Of a DNA stretch of 57,382 nucleotides, positions 15,861 to 24,539 are shown piece by piece. The stretch lies in NCBI GenBank assembly GCA_016788485.1, contig JAEUSV010000068.1:1-57382 (forward strand). Direction: 5' to 3'. Each line of letters opens with the position of its first letter. The stretch's first letter is position 1. Both the position numbers and the translations under genes were made by a program. This DNA is from Flavobacteriales bacterium. Lineage in GTDB: Bacteria > Bacteroidota > Bacteroidia > Flavobacteriales_F > PHOS-HE28. The notes beneath the pieces were generated by a model. The model had not been told where the DNA came from. It worked only from the letters and a program-made list of their open reading frames with translations, and did not search any database.

Positions 15861-17602
15861 CGCTTCTTGGTGAACTTCTTCGGCCCGAAGGGCTTCTTGT
15901 CACCGAAGGGCTTCCGGTCGACGTACGGCTTGCGCGGCCCGGCCTGTTCGCCGCGGGGCTGGTCACCGCCCCGTCCCTGCGGACCCTGCGCCTCGTCCAC
16001 ACGCACCTTGCGGCCGCGGTAGTTGGCGCCCTTGAAGGCCTCGAACACCTGCTCGAAGTAGGCCGGCTCAATGTCGATGAACGAGTACACGTCCTTGATG
16101 AGCATGCGGCCGATGTGCTCGCCGCTGATGCCCGAGATGCCGCACACATAGCCCAGCATGCGTCCCTTGTCGAGCCCGTCGGCGCTGCCGAGGTTGATGA
16201 ACAGCTGGCGGCCGGTGCTGAAGCGCTCGCGGGAGCTGGGCCGCTCCGCGCGGGCGGAATGGTCCTTCTGGCTCATGTCCACGTTGAGGTCGAAGGCTTC
16301 GCGGAACTGGTCGAGGATGCGCGCGAAGGTCACGCTCATGAAGCGCTGCAGCAGCTCCTCACGGTCGAGCTCCTTGAGCTCCTCCTGGGCCATGGGCAGC
16401 AGGTCGGCGAGGGCCTCGTGGTCCACGTCGGCGCCCTTGATGCGGTGGAGGAAGGACTTGAGCTGCGCCTTGCCGATGTCGCCACCGCCCGGTACGCGCA
16501 CGTAGGTGAAGTGGGTCTTCAGCATGCGCTCGAGCTGGCGCACCTTGCCCACGTCGCGCAGGCCGAGGATACTGAGGGAGATGCCGGAGCGGCCTGCGCG
16601 CGCGGTGCGCCCGCTGCGGTGGGTGTAGCTCTCAGGCTCGGCCGGCAGGTCGTAGTGGATCACGTGCGTCACATCGTTCACGTCGATGCCGCGTGCGGCC
16701 ACGTCGGTGGCGATGAGCAGCTGGAGCGTGCGGGCGCGGTAACGGCCCATCACGTGGTCGCGCTGGGCCTGGCTCAGGTCGCCGTGGATGGCGTCGGCCA
16801 CGTAGCCGTCCTTCACGAGCTGGGTGGCCAGCTCCTGCGTTTCGTGCTTCGTACGGCAGAACACGATGGCGAACAGGTCCGGGTCGGCGTCCACGAAGCG
16901 CTTCAGCGCGGCATAGCGGTCGCGGGCGTGCACCACGCAGTACTGGTGGAGGATGGCGGCCGCGGTGACGTTGCGTTCGCCGATCTGAAGCTCCTCGCTC
17001 TCGCGCATGTAGCGCTTGGCGATGCTCCGCACCTCGCTGCCCATGGTGGCACTGAACAGCCAGGTGCGCTTGTCCGGGGGCGTGGTCTGCAGGATGTCCG
17101 TGAGGTCCTCCTGGAAGCCCATGTTGAGCATCTCGTCGGCCTCATCGAGCACCACGATGCGCACGCGCGACAGGTCGAGGGCCTCGCGGCCGAGCAGGTC
17201 GAGCAGGCGGCCGGGGGTGGCCACCACGATGTTGGCGCCGCGCTGGATGGTGCGGATCTGCTCGCGGATGCTGGCGCCACCGTACACGGCCACGGGCTTC
17301 ACCCCCTTGAGCTGGGTGCTGAAGCGCTCCAGGTCGCCGGTGATCTGCACGCAGAGCTCGCGGGTGGGGGCGAGCACCAAGGCCTGCACCGCCCGCTCCT
17401 GCGGGTCGATGTCCTCCAGCAGCGGCAGGCCGAAAGCGGCGGTCTTGCCGGTGCCGGTCTGGGCCAGCACCACCTGGTCGTTGGGGCTGGTGAGCAGCAC
17501 GGGGATGGCCCGTTCCTGCACGGGGGTGGGGGTGGTGAAGCCCAGGTCGTTGAGGGCGTGCAGCAGCTCTGCCCGGAGGCCGAGCGATTGGAAATCGGAC
17601 AT
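15854..17602 (-). CDS. DEAD-box RNA helicase (DeaD/CsdA type) with DbpA-like RNA-binding domain
   Basis: The 582-residue protein unwinds RNA using ATP. Helicase motifs appear in order: a Q motif near residue 29 (TPVQERAIP), motif I AQTGTGKT with Lys53, DEAD as VLDEADEML, SATMG, and motif VI HRSGRTARAG. The C-terminal region holds a DbpA-type RNA-binding domain (INLGSADGLDKGRMLGYV to GRKVRVDEA) and a basic tail repeating KPFG/KKF units. This suits ribosome assembly or cold adaptation. The start at ATG 17602 places the Q motif normally; the longer frame to 17785 runs through the divergent promoter region. Confidence 0.93.
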   Translation of the reverse strand: MSDFQSLGLRAELLHALNDLGFTTPTPVQERAIPVLLTSPNDQVVLAQTGTGKTAAFGLPLLEDIDPQERAVQALVLAPTRELCVQITGDLERFSTQLKGVKPVAVYGGASIREQIRTIQRGANIVVATPGRLLDLLGREALDLSRVRIVVLDEADEMLNMGFQEDLTDILQTTPPDKRTWLFSATMGSEVRSIAKRYMRESEELQIGERNVTAAAILHQYCVVHARDRYAALKRFVDADPDLFAIVFCRTKHETQELATQLVKDGYVADAIHGDLSQAQRDHVMGRYRARTLQLLIATDVAARGIDVNDVTHVIHYDLPAEPESYTHRSGRTARAGRSGISLSILGLRDVGKVRQLERMLKTHFTYVRVPGGGDIGKAQLKSFLHRIKGADVDHEALADLLPMAQEELKELDREELLQRFMSVTFARILDQFREAFDLNVDMSQKDHSARAERPSSRERFSTGRQLFINLGSADGLDKGRMLGYVCGISGISGEHIGRMLIKDVYSFIDIEPAYFEQVFEAFKGANYRGRKVRVDEAQGPQGRGGDQPRGEQAGPRKPYVDRKPFGDKKPFGPKKFTKKRY

Positions 17603-17645
17603 GGTCGGGGGGAAGGGGAGGGCCCGGGGGCCCGGAAAGATGCCG

Positions 17646-17653
17646 CGAAGGTA
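17646..17653 (-). promoter_or_regulatory. -7 box of the helicase gene
   Basis: TACCTTCG on the minus strand (17653-17646) lies 43 bases before the ATG at 17602. The leader in between is G-rich on the plus strand and contains a GC-rich CCCGGGGGCCCGG self-pairing stretch, which might fold at low temperature. That is a guess. Confidence 0.4.
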
Positions 17654-17695
17654 CGGCAACGGCGCGGGGTGGGCGCAGGCTTGGGCGGGGCCGCC

Positions 17696-17703
17696 TACCT
17701 TCG
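17696..17703 (+). promoter_or_regulatory. -7 box five bases before the ATG at 17709
   Basis: TACCTTCG ends 5 bases before the start codon, mirroring the box of the divergent helicase gene 43 bases away. A leaderless transcript is predicted. Confidence 0.5.
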
Positions 17704-17708
17704 CCGCC

Positions 17709-17945
17709 ATGGTGCTGCTTTCCGCCATGGGTACCCTGCGCGCGATCCTCGTGCTGGTGATCGTGTGGCAGGTGCTCCGCATCATCGCCCGCGTGCAGGC
17801 CGAGCGCCGCTCGGGCGCCTACCACCACGCCCCGCCCGACCCGCGTTCCAAGGGCGAGGTGCGCATCGAGAAGGCCGACCGTTCCGGCCGCCCCGGAAGC
17901 ACCCCCGGCTCCATTGTGGACGCTGACTTCGAAGAGATCCGTTGA
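17709..17945 (+). CDS. Small membrane-anchored protein, DUF4834-like
   Basis: The 78-residue protein has one N-terminal membrane helix (about residues 7-27, RAILVLVIVWQVLRII) and a polar, proline-rich cytoplasmic tail ending GSIVDADFEEIR. This layout, with a short helix followed by a GEVRIEK-like block and a final DADFEEI, is that of the Bacteroidota DUF4834 family, whose function is unknown. It lies 13 bases before the YfhO-type gene, so the two are probably one transcript. ATG 17727 (MGTLRAIL) is an alternative start, but the promoter box spacing favours 17709. Confidence 0.72.
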   Translation: MVLLSAMGTLRAILVLVIVWQVLRIIARVQAERRSGAYHHAPPDPRSKGEVRIEKADRSGRPGSTPGSIVDADFEEIR

Positions 17946-17958
17946 ATCCGCACCGCGC

Positions 17959-20778
17959 ATGATCGACCTGAAGAAGCTGCTGCCCGTGGGCGCGGCCATC
18001 GCCCTGTTCGTCACCCTCAGCCTCGCCTACTTCAGCCCCGTGCTCGAAGGGTACAACCTGTCCCAGGGCGACATCAAGCAGTGGCAGGGCATGGCCCAGG
18101 AGATCGTGGAGTTCCGCGACAGCTATGGCACCGAGCCGCTCTGGACCAACAGCATGTTCAGCGGCATGCCCGCCTACCAGATCAGCGTGATCTGGGAAGG
18201 CAACGTGCTGCGGTGGGTCGACCGGCTTTTCCACGGGTTCCTGCCCCTGCCGGCGGGCTTCCTCTTCCTCTACCTCATCGGCATGTACATCCTGCTGATG
18301 TGCCTGCGGGTGGACCCCTGGCTGGCCATCGTGGGCAGCCTCGCCTTCGCCTTCAGCTCCTACTTCTTCGTGATCCTGGAGGCCGGGCACAACAGCAAGG
18401 CCAACGCGGTGGGCTACATGCCCGCGGTGCTCGGCGGCCTGTACCTGCTGTACAGGGGGCGCGTGTGGGTGGGCTTCGCGGTGTTCGCGCTCTTCATGGC
18501 CCTGGAGGTGAGCATGAACCACGTGCAGGTCACCTACTACCTCGGCATGCTCATGCTGCTCTTCGTGCTCGCCGAGGCGTGGCGCAGCGTGCAGGAGAAG
18601 CAGCTGCCGCGCTTCCTGCAGGGCAGCGCCCTTGCGCTGGTGGCCGTGGTGCTCGCCCTGGCGTGCAACGCCGGACTGCTGTGGAGCACCTACGAGTACG
18701 GCTCGTTCAGCACGCGCGGCAAGGGCGAGCTCACCATCAACGCCGACGGCAGCTCGGCCCAGGCCAACACCACCGGCGGGCTTGACCGTGATTATGTCGT
18801 GCAGTGGAGCTACGGCAAGCAGGAGAGCTTCAGCCTGCTGGTGCCCAATGCCAAGGGCGGCGACAGCCGTTCGATGATCAGCACACGCGAGGACCTCGAC
18901 GCCATCAAGGACCCCGCCCTGCGCAACAGCATCCTGAAGGTGTACCAGGACGGCGGCTATGTGAACGCCTACTGGGGCGACCAGATGTTCACCAGCGGCC
19001 CGGTGTACCTGGGCGCGGTGGTGGTGCTGTTGATGCTGCTGGCGCTGGGACGGGCCGAAGGCCATGGCCGTTGGTGGGTGCTGGGCGCCCTGGTGGTGGT
19101 GCCGCTGATGCTCGCCATCTCCAGCCCGGTGGGGGCCTTCGCCCTGCTCGCCGCGTACCTGCTCGCGGGCATCTTCCTGTGGCGCGACACCCTCGGTTAC
19201 GCCCTCTTCGCCGGGCTGCTCCTGACCCTCGCGCTCTCCTGGGGCAGCAACTACATGCCCCTCACCGATTTCTTCCTCGATCACATCCCCGGCTACAACA
19301 AGTTCCGCGCGGTCACCATCATCCTGGTGATCGTGGAGCTCTGCGCCCCGGTGCTGGCCGTGCTGTACCTGGACAAGCTGCTGAAGGAGGAGCGTTGGGA
19401 CACCGAGCGCCTGCGCAGCTTCCTGGTGCCTGCCGGCGCGCTAGCCTTGCTGCTGCTCGCCATGGCCGCGATGCCCGGCACGTTGTTCGACTTCATCAGC
19501 GAGCAGGAGCGCGACCGGTTCGTGGCACAGGCCGAGGCCGGTGGCCCGGCCGCCGCGCAGGTCTCGGCCTACGTGGATGGCCTCAAGGCGTTGCGCATGG
19601 ACGTGTTCCGGGCGGATGTGCTGCGCAGCCTGCTGTTCGTGCTGGCCGCCGGTGCGCTGGTGTTCCTTGCGGGCCGTCGTGTGATCGGCCGTTCGCCCCT
19701 GCTGGCGGGCCTGGGCCTCTTGATCCTCGTGGACCAATGGGCCGTGGACAAGCGCTACGTGAACAACGAACAGGAAAAGGGGCGCTACCTGCGCTGGGAG
19801 CGCAAGGACGAGACCCGCGTGCAGCGCGCACCGGACAAGGCCGACATGGCCATCTACCAGGCCGAGGCCACGCCGGCGGTGGAGGCCGAGTTCAAGGCCA
19901 TGCTCGCGCAGGTGAAGGAGCGCAAGTCCGCTGCAGGGGTGAAGGGCGCGCTGGTGAACGAGGCGGAACAGGCCGTGCTGCGTTTCAGTGCATTGCGCCG
20001 GCACGTGAGCTACCGGGTGGCGAAACTGCGCGACCCCTTCCAGGACGCGACGGTGAGCTACCTGCACCGCAGCATCGGCGGTTACCACGGGGCCAAGCTG
20101 AAGCGCTACCAGGAGCTCATCGAGTTCCACCTGGTCCCGGAGCTGGGCCGCATGGCGGCGCTCTTCCAGGGTGGAACCACCCAGCGCGAGGTCGATTCCG
20201 TGATGGCGGGCATGAACGGCTTCAACATGCTCAACACGCGCTACTTCATCTACGACCCGTCCAAGCCGCCGCTGCGCAACCCGCATGGTTGCGGGGCGGC
20301 CTGGTTCGCCCGCGAGCTGCGCTGGGTGAAGAGCGCCGACGAGGAGATCACCGCCCTGCGCACCATCGACCCGCGCACCACCGTGCTCGTGGATGAGCGT
20401 TTCCGCACGGCGATCGGCGAGGGTGCGGTCGAAGCGGACAGCACCGCCACCGTCGCGCTCACCGACTACCGCACGGACCACCTGACCTACAAGGCGCGAT
20501 CGGCCAGGGGTGGCGTGGTGGTGTTCAGCGAGATCTGGTACGGCCCCGACTGGCACGCCTACGTGGACGGCCAGCCGGTGGAGCATGCCCGCGTGAACTA
20601 TGTGCTCCGCGGTCTGCGCGTGCCCTCTGGTGAGCACACCATCGAGTTCCGCATCGAGAGCAGGCCCTACACCACGGGAGGCCGCATCACCATGGCGGGC
20701 TCCATCGTGGTGTTGCTGCTCGCCCTCGGCGTGCTCGGCATGGAGCTGTGGCGCCGCCGGAAGGAAGGCGCGGCATGA
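17959..20778 (+). CDS. YfhO-family polytopic membrane protein
   Basis: This 939-residue protein begins with a membrane helix (LLPVGAAIALFVTLSLAYF) and then SQGDIKQWQGMAQE, typical of YfhO/GT-C-like proteins. About 12 further helices fill residues ~85-580 (for example LPLPAGFLFLYLIGMYILL). A soluble C-terminal beta domain with VVFSEIWYGPDWHAYVDGQ, also typical of YfhO proteins, precedes a last helix. The family is linked to glycosylation of cell-envelope polymers, probably using lipid-linked sugars. The sugar cannot be told. The start at ATG 17959 is chosen because the first helix follows directly. It overlaps the next glycosyltransferase by 4 bases (ATGA). Confidence 0.87.
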   Translation: MIDLKKLLPVGAAIALFVTLSLAYFSPVLEGYNLSQGDIKQWQGMAQEIVEFRDSYGTEPLWTNSMFSGMPAYQISVIWEGNVLRWVDRLFHGFLPLPAGFLFLYLIGMYILLMCLRVDPWLAIVGSLAFAFSSYFFVILEAGHNSKANAVGYMPAVLGGLYLLYRGRVWVGFAVFALFMALEVSMNHVQVTYYLGMLMLLFVLAEAWRSVQEKQLPRFLQGSALALVAVVLALACNAGLLWSTYEYGSFSTRGKGELTINADGSSAQANTTGGLDRDYVVQWSYGKQESFSLLVPNAKGGDSRSMISTREDLDAIKDPALRNSILKVYQDGGYVNAYWGDQMFTSGPVYLGAVVVLLMLLALGRAEGHGRWWVLGALVVVPLMLAISSPVGAFALLAAYLLAGIFLWRDTLGYALFAGLLLTLALSWGSNYMPLTDFFLDHIPGYNKFRAVTIILVIVELCAPVLAVLYLDKLLKEERWDTERLRSFLVPAGALALLLLAMAAMPGTLFDFISEQERDRFVAQAEAGGPAAAQVSAYVDGLKALRMDVFRADVLRSLLFVLAAGALVFLAGRRVIGRSPLLAGLGLLILVDQWAVDKRYVNNEQEKGRYLRWERKDETRVQRAPDKADMAIYQAEATPAVEAEFKAMLAQVKERKSAAGVKGALVNEAEQAVLRFSALRRHVSYRVAKLRDPFQDATVSYLHRSIGGYHGAKLKRYQELIEFHLVPELGRMAALFQGGTTQREVDSVMAGMNGFNMLNTRYFIYDPSKPPLRNPHGCGAAWFARELRWVKSADEEITALRTIDPRTTVLVDERFRTAIGEGAVEADSTATVALTDYRTDHLTYKARSARGGVVVFSEIWYGPDWHAYVDGQPVEHARVNYVLRGLRVPSGEHTIEFRIESRPYTTGGRITMAGSIVVLLLALGVLGMELWRRRKEGAA

Positions 20779-22037
20779 AGCGGCTGCTGATCATCACGTA
20801 CTACTGGCCGCCCAATGGCGGGGCCGGAGTGCAGCGCTGGCTCAAGTTCACCAAGTACCTGCCGCAGCACGGCTGGCAGCCCGTGGTGTACACCCCCTCG
20901 AACCCCGAGGTCATCCTGCCCGATCCGGCCCTCGAGCGCGAAGTGCCCGCGGAGGCGGAGATCGTGAAGCGGCCCATCACCGAGCCCTACGGGTTCTACA
21001 AGCGCCTCACCGGCCGCGGCAGGGATGCCAAGGTGCACACCGCCTTCCTCAGCGAGGAGAAGAAGCAGGGCTGGCGCGAGGACCTGGCGCTGTGGGTGCG
21101 CAGCAACCTCTTCATCCCCGATGCACGGGTCTGGTGGGTGCGGCCGAGCATCCGGCACCTCAAGGCCTACCTGAAGGACCATCCGGTGGACGCTGTGGTA
21201 ACCACGGGCCCGCCGCACAGCCTGCACCTCATCGGGCGCGCGCTCAAGCGTGAGCTGGGCCTGCCGTGGATCGCGGACTGGCGCGATCCCTGGACGAACA
21301 TCGACTTCTACCAGCAGCTGAAGCTCACCGGCATGGCCGACCGCAAGCACCGGCGCCTGGAGCGCGCCGTGCTGGCCGAGGCGGACCGCACCATCGCGGT
21401 GGGCTGGACCATGGCCGCGGAGCTGGAGGCCCTGGGCGCGAAGCATGTGGACGTGATCACCAACGGCTACGACCCGGCCGATGTGCCCGCACCGCCCGAG
21501 CCAGCGGACGAGGTGTTCTCCCTGGTGCACGTGGGCTCGCTTACGGCCACGCGCAACGCGCCGGGCCTGTGGCGGGCCCTCGCCGAGGCCTGCCGGCGCG
21601 ATCCGGTGTTCGCGTCGAAGCTGAAGCTGCGGTTCGTGGGCGCCATCGACCATTCCGCACTGTCCAGCATCGCCGAGGCCGGGCTGTCCGACAAGGTGGA
21701 GCGCATCGGTCCGGTGGACCATGCCGAGGCCATGCGTCACATGCAGCGGGCGCGCGTGCTGCTGTTGCTGCTCAACGACACCGCCAACGCCAAAGGCATC
21801 CTCACGAGCAAGCTCTTCGAGTACCTGAGCGTGGGCCGGCCCCTGCTCACGATCGGTCCGCGCGATGGCGACGTGGCGCGTGTGATCGGGCCCGAACGCA
21901 TCATCGCGCGTGGCACGGAGGCCGCCGCGGTGGATGCCATCCGCGCCCTGTTCAACGGATTACCCGAAGCGGCCGGGATGTACACGGCCTATTCGAGGCC
22001 CGTCCTCACCGGGAAGCTGGTGGGACTGTTGGGGTGA
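20775..22037 (+). CDS. Glycosyltransferase, GT4-like
   Basis: The 420-residue protein has a GT-B fold. The N-terminus shows ITYYWPPNGGAGVQRWLKF, the usual acceptor-binding start of GT4 enzymes that read a surface glycan, and WIADWRDPWTN is a second conserved block. The C-terminal half has HVGSLTATRNAPGLW and LFEYLSVGRPLL, the region that binds the sugar nucleotide. It is a cytoplasmic or peripheral membrane enzyme. Translation is coupled to the YfhO gene, so the two probably serve one pathway. Its stop codon abuts that of the convergent T9SS gene (TGATCA at 22035-22040). Confidence 0.85.
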   Translation: MKRLLIITYYWPPNGGAGVQRWLKFTKYLPQHGWQPVVYTPSNPEVILPDPALEREVPAEAEIVKRPITEPYGFYKRLTGRGRDAKVHTAFLSEEKKQGWREDLALWVRSNLFIPDARVWWVRPSIRHLKAYLKDHPVDAVVTTGPPHSLHLIGRALKRELGLPWIADWRDPWTNIDFYQQLKLTGMADRKHRRLERAVLAEADRTIAVGWTMAAELEALGAKHVDVITNGYDPADVPAPPEPADEVFSLVHVGSLTATRNAPGLWRALAEACRRDPVFASKLKLRFVGAIDHSALSSIAEAGLSDKVERIGPVDHAEAMRHMQRARVLLLLLNDTANAKGILTSKLFEYLSVGRPLLTIGPRDGDVARVIGPERIIARGTEAAAVDAIRALFNGLPEAAGMYTAYSRPVLTGKLVGLLG

Positions 22038-23027
22038 TCAGCGTGCGATCAGCAGCCTTGCCGTCCTGACCTCGCCATTGGCCGGAACCGCGGCCAGCAC
22101 GTACGTACCTGCGGCAAGGTCGCCGATCGGCCAATCGAGTGCCGGACCTGCGACCGAGGATCTGCGTGTCACGGTACGGCCCATGGCATCCATGAGGACA
22201 AGGTCCGTTGGGCCTCCGGGGAGTCCTTGGATGCGGACGATCTGCTCACCAGGTCCGAGCAGGTTGGTGAGCAGCGTCAGTTCGGGCTTCGCTTCGCCTT
22301 CGAACCCGGTCGTGGAGGGCGTGTAGGCGATGTCACAGAAGACCGGGTCGCCATTGTCCGTATGTGGGAGGATGCAGATGTCGTCGATGTAATACTCGTT
22401 ATGCACGTAAGGGCAGCTCGGGCATACCGTGCTCACGGTGGTGTTGGCATCGGTGTGGAAGTTGCCCACCGCGATATAAGCATAGGCGCTGTCGGCGAAG
22501 AGACTGGCCGTCAGTGTGACCCAGTTCACGTGGTCGTCGAGTATCGCGGTCGCGTGCAGATGGTCGGTGTTGTCGATGGGAAAGGCCGTTGTCGTCGAGA
22601 GCTTGATGCCAAGGTTGTTCGTCGCACCCGCGGACAGGTCGGTATGGGAGACCTTCATGCTGATCGTGTAGAACGCTCCTGGAGTGAGGGGCTCGATCAA
22701 CTGCGCATAGATGTTCTCGCGGTAGTCCGGGGCAAGGGGGGATCGGGTGGAAATGGCGGCATGGGCCTGGCCTGTCGATGGCAGTTGGTTCCCCCAGAAC
22801 CCACCCGGCACTTCGAATCCCCCCGAACCGCAGGTGTGGAAATAGTCCACATGATGGGGCGCCACGTTGTTCAGCAAGTGCTTGTTCCAGCCGGTGGCCA
22901 GTTGGATCTGGTTGAATTGGGAAGGGCATTGCACGTGGTCCTCGAAACTCCAGTTCGGGACGTAGTTCTGGGCATTCAAGTTGAATGCCACCAGCGCCGG
23001 GAGCGATACAAGAAGCCTGCGGTACAT
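22038..23027 (-). CDS. T9SS-secreted protein with jelly-roll-like N-terminal domain
   Basis: The 329-residue protein has a signal peptide (YRRLLVSLPALVAFNLNAQ), then NYVPNWSFEDHVQCPSQFNQ, a start typical of secreted carbohydrate-binding or galactose-binding-like domains of Bacteroidota, running to about residue 240. The last ~85 residues form a T9SS sorting domain (LMDAMGRTV, LAAGTYVLAAV, ending LLIAR). No active site is seen. Cargo role and surface location are firm; ligand binding is inferred. The frame is open upstream to 23132, but the signal peptide fixes ATG 23027. Confidence 0.82.
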   Translation of the reverse strand: MYRRLLVSLPALVAFNLNAQNYVPNWSFEDHVQCPSQFNQIQLATGWNKHLLNNVAPHHVDYFHTCGSGGFEVPGGFWGNQLPSTGQAHAAISTRSPLAPDYRENIYAQLIEPLTPGAFYTISMKVSHTDLSAGATNNLGIKLSTTTAFPIDNTDHLHATAILDDHVNWVTLTASLFADSAYAYIAVGNFHTDANTTVSTVCPSCPYVHNEYYIDDICILPHTDNGDPVFCDIAYTPSTTGFEGEAKPELTLLTNLLGPGEQIVRIQGLPGGPTDLVLMDAMGRTVTRRSSVAGPALDWPIGDLAAGTYVLAAVPANGEVRTARLLIAR

Positions 23028-23049
23028 GATCTCAAAATAGCCACTTCGG

Positions 23050-23057
23050 TACATTCG
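23050..23057 (+). promoter_or_regulatory. -7 box of the polysaccharide operon, five bases before ATG 23063
   Basis: TACATTCG resembles TAnnTTTG with one mismatch and ends 5 bases before the start codon. On the opposite strand CTATTTTG ends 5 bases before the start of the divergent T9SS gene, so the two start regions are only 35 bases apart. Confidence 0.45.
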
Positions 23058-23062
23058 CCGTG

Positions 23063-23560
23063 ATGGCAGGCCTGTTCTCCATACTTCGCGCTTACCGTTC
23101 CTACCGGATCCGCCGGCGATTCGGCCTGTCATCGTCCGTGGCCTTGGGTGATGTGGTCATCCAGGGTCGCGGGTTGACCATCGGCAACGATACCTACTTC
23201 AACAGCGGACGCATCGCGAGCACCGGCGAGGCCCCCGTGCGCATCGGTAAGTGGTGCGCGATAGGCTACAATGTCACCATCCTTGCGGTGACCCACGACC
23301 TGAACTTCCCCACCGGGCCGGAGCACCTGCGGCCGCTGAAGAAGGGCGCGGTGACCATTGGTGACGGGGTCTGGGTCGGGTCCAATGCGATGGTCCTGCC
23401 GGGTGTCACCATCGGTGATTTCGCTGTCATAGGGGCGAACACCGTGGTCCGCAAGGACGTGCCCGCCTTCGCGGTGGTGGTGGGGAACCCCGCCGAAGTG
23501 GTCCTGATGAAGGACCCCGAGCGCTGCCGGGAGCACGTTACTTTTGTGCGCCAGCATTGA
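23063..23560 (+). CDS. Hexapeptide-repeat acyltransferase
   Basis: The 165-residue protein is a left-handed beta-helix acyltransferase of the LacA/WcaF/MaeB kind, which moves acetyl groups from acetyl-CoA to sugar hydroxyls. Hexapeptide rungs are visible (VTIGDGVWVGSNAMVLPGVTIG, cut here by description; residues ~108-130), as is the catalytic His in LAVTHDLNFP. It begins the polysaccharide operon and probably O-acetylates the sugar made by the genes that follow. I use ATG 23063; a GTG directly before it (23060) is less likely. Confidence 0.8.
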   Translation: MAGLFSILRAYRSYRIRRRFGLSSSVALGDVVIQGRGLTIGNDTYFNSGRIASTGEAPVRIGKWCAIGYNVTILAVTHDLNFPTGPEHLRPLKKGAVTIGDGVWVGSNAMVLPGVTIGDFAVIGANTVVRKDVPAFAVVVGNPAEVVLMKDPERCREHVTFVRQH

Positions 23561-23570
23561 GGCAAGGAAC

Positions 23571-24539
23571 GTGCGCATACTCATCACCGGCGGCGCGGGC
23601 TACATCGGTTCCGTCCTGACCAACCAGGCCCTGCAACGGGGCCACGACGTAACGGCTGTGGACCTGCTCTGGTTCGACCGCCGCATCCCCACCATCCACC
23701 TGAGCGACCCGAAGTACACCTTCGTGCGTGGCGACATCGGCGACAAGGCGTTGATGGAGCCCCTGCTCAAGGGCGTGGACTTCGTGATCCACACCGCGGC
23801 GGTGGTGGGCGATCCCGCCAGCAAGCTCTTCCCCGAGCTCACCCAGCGCGTGAACGAGGACGCCTCCATCCAGCTCATCGGCCTGGCGCGCAAGGCCGGG
23901 GTGAAGGGCTTCATCTTCTTCAGCACCTGCTCCAACTATGGCGTGGCCGACACCCTGGCCACCGAGGAGAGCCCGCTGAACCCGCTCTCGCTGTACGCCC
24001 AGAGCAAGGTGAACGTGGAACGCCACCTGATGGACGAGGTGACCGACATGGACTGGGTGATCGGCCGCCTGTCCACGATCTACGGGGCCTCACCGCGCAT
24101 GCGCTTCGACCTTACGGTGAACGACTTCACCCTGGCCGGCTGGCGCGACAAGCTGCTGCAGATCTTCCTGCCCGAGTCGTACCGCCCGTACATCCACGTG
24201 CTGGACCTCGCGCGCATCATGATGACGGTGGTGGACCGCTTCGATACGGTGAGGAACAACGTGTTCAACATCGGCTTCCCCGGCGAGAACTACCAGAAGA
24301 TCCGCATCGCCGAGCTGGTACAGCAGGAGATCTCCGGCGTGAAGGTGGAGATCCTCCGCGAAGGCGGTGACAAGCGCGATTACCAGGTCGATTTCACGAA
24401 GCTGCACAAGGCGTTGAACGTGCAGCAGGTCTTCAACGTGGAGCGCAGCGTGAAGGAGATCCACCGCATGCTGCGCGAGGGCTACGTGGCCGACCCCGCG
24501 GCGCCGATCCACTACAACACCACGCCGGACCTCTCGTGA
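23571..24539 (+). CDS. NAD-dependent sugar epimerase/dehydratase (extended SDR)
   Basis: The 322-residue protein has the NAD-binding motif TGGAGYIGS at its N-terminus and an active-site YAQSK (Tyr/Lys) near residue 144. Substrate-domain blocks such as RLSTIYGASPRMR and PYIHVLDLARIM match nucleotide-sugar epimerases. The exact sugar is unknown. It lacks the full pattern of known 4,6-dehydratases such as LegB or PglF. The GTG at 23571 is preferred because AAGGAA just upstream resembles a ribosome-binding site and RILITGG begins immediately. It shares GTGA (24536-24539) with the aminotransferase gene. Confidence 0.85.
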   Translation: MRILITGGAGYIGSVLTNQALQRGHDVTAVDLLWFDRRIPTIHLSDPKYTFVRGDIGDKALMEPLLKGVDFVIHTAAVVGDPASKLFPELTQRVNEDASIQLIGLARKAGVKGFIFFSTCSNYGVADTLATEESPLNPLSLYAQSKVNVERHLMDEVTDMDWVIGRLSTIYGASPRMRFDLTVNDFTLAGWRDKLLQIFLPESYRPYIHVLDLARIMMTVVDRFDTVRNNVFNIGFPGENYQKIRIAELVQQEISGVKVEILREGGDKRDYQVDFTKLHKALNVQQVFNVERSVKEIHRMLREGYVADPAAPIHYNTTPDLS

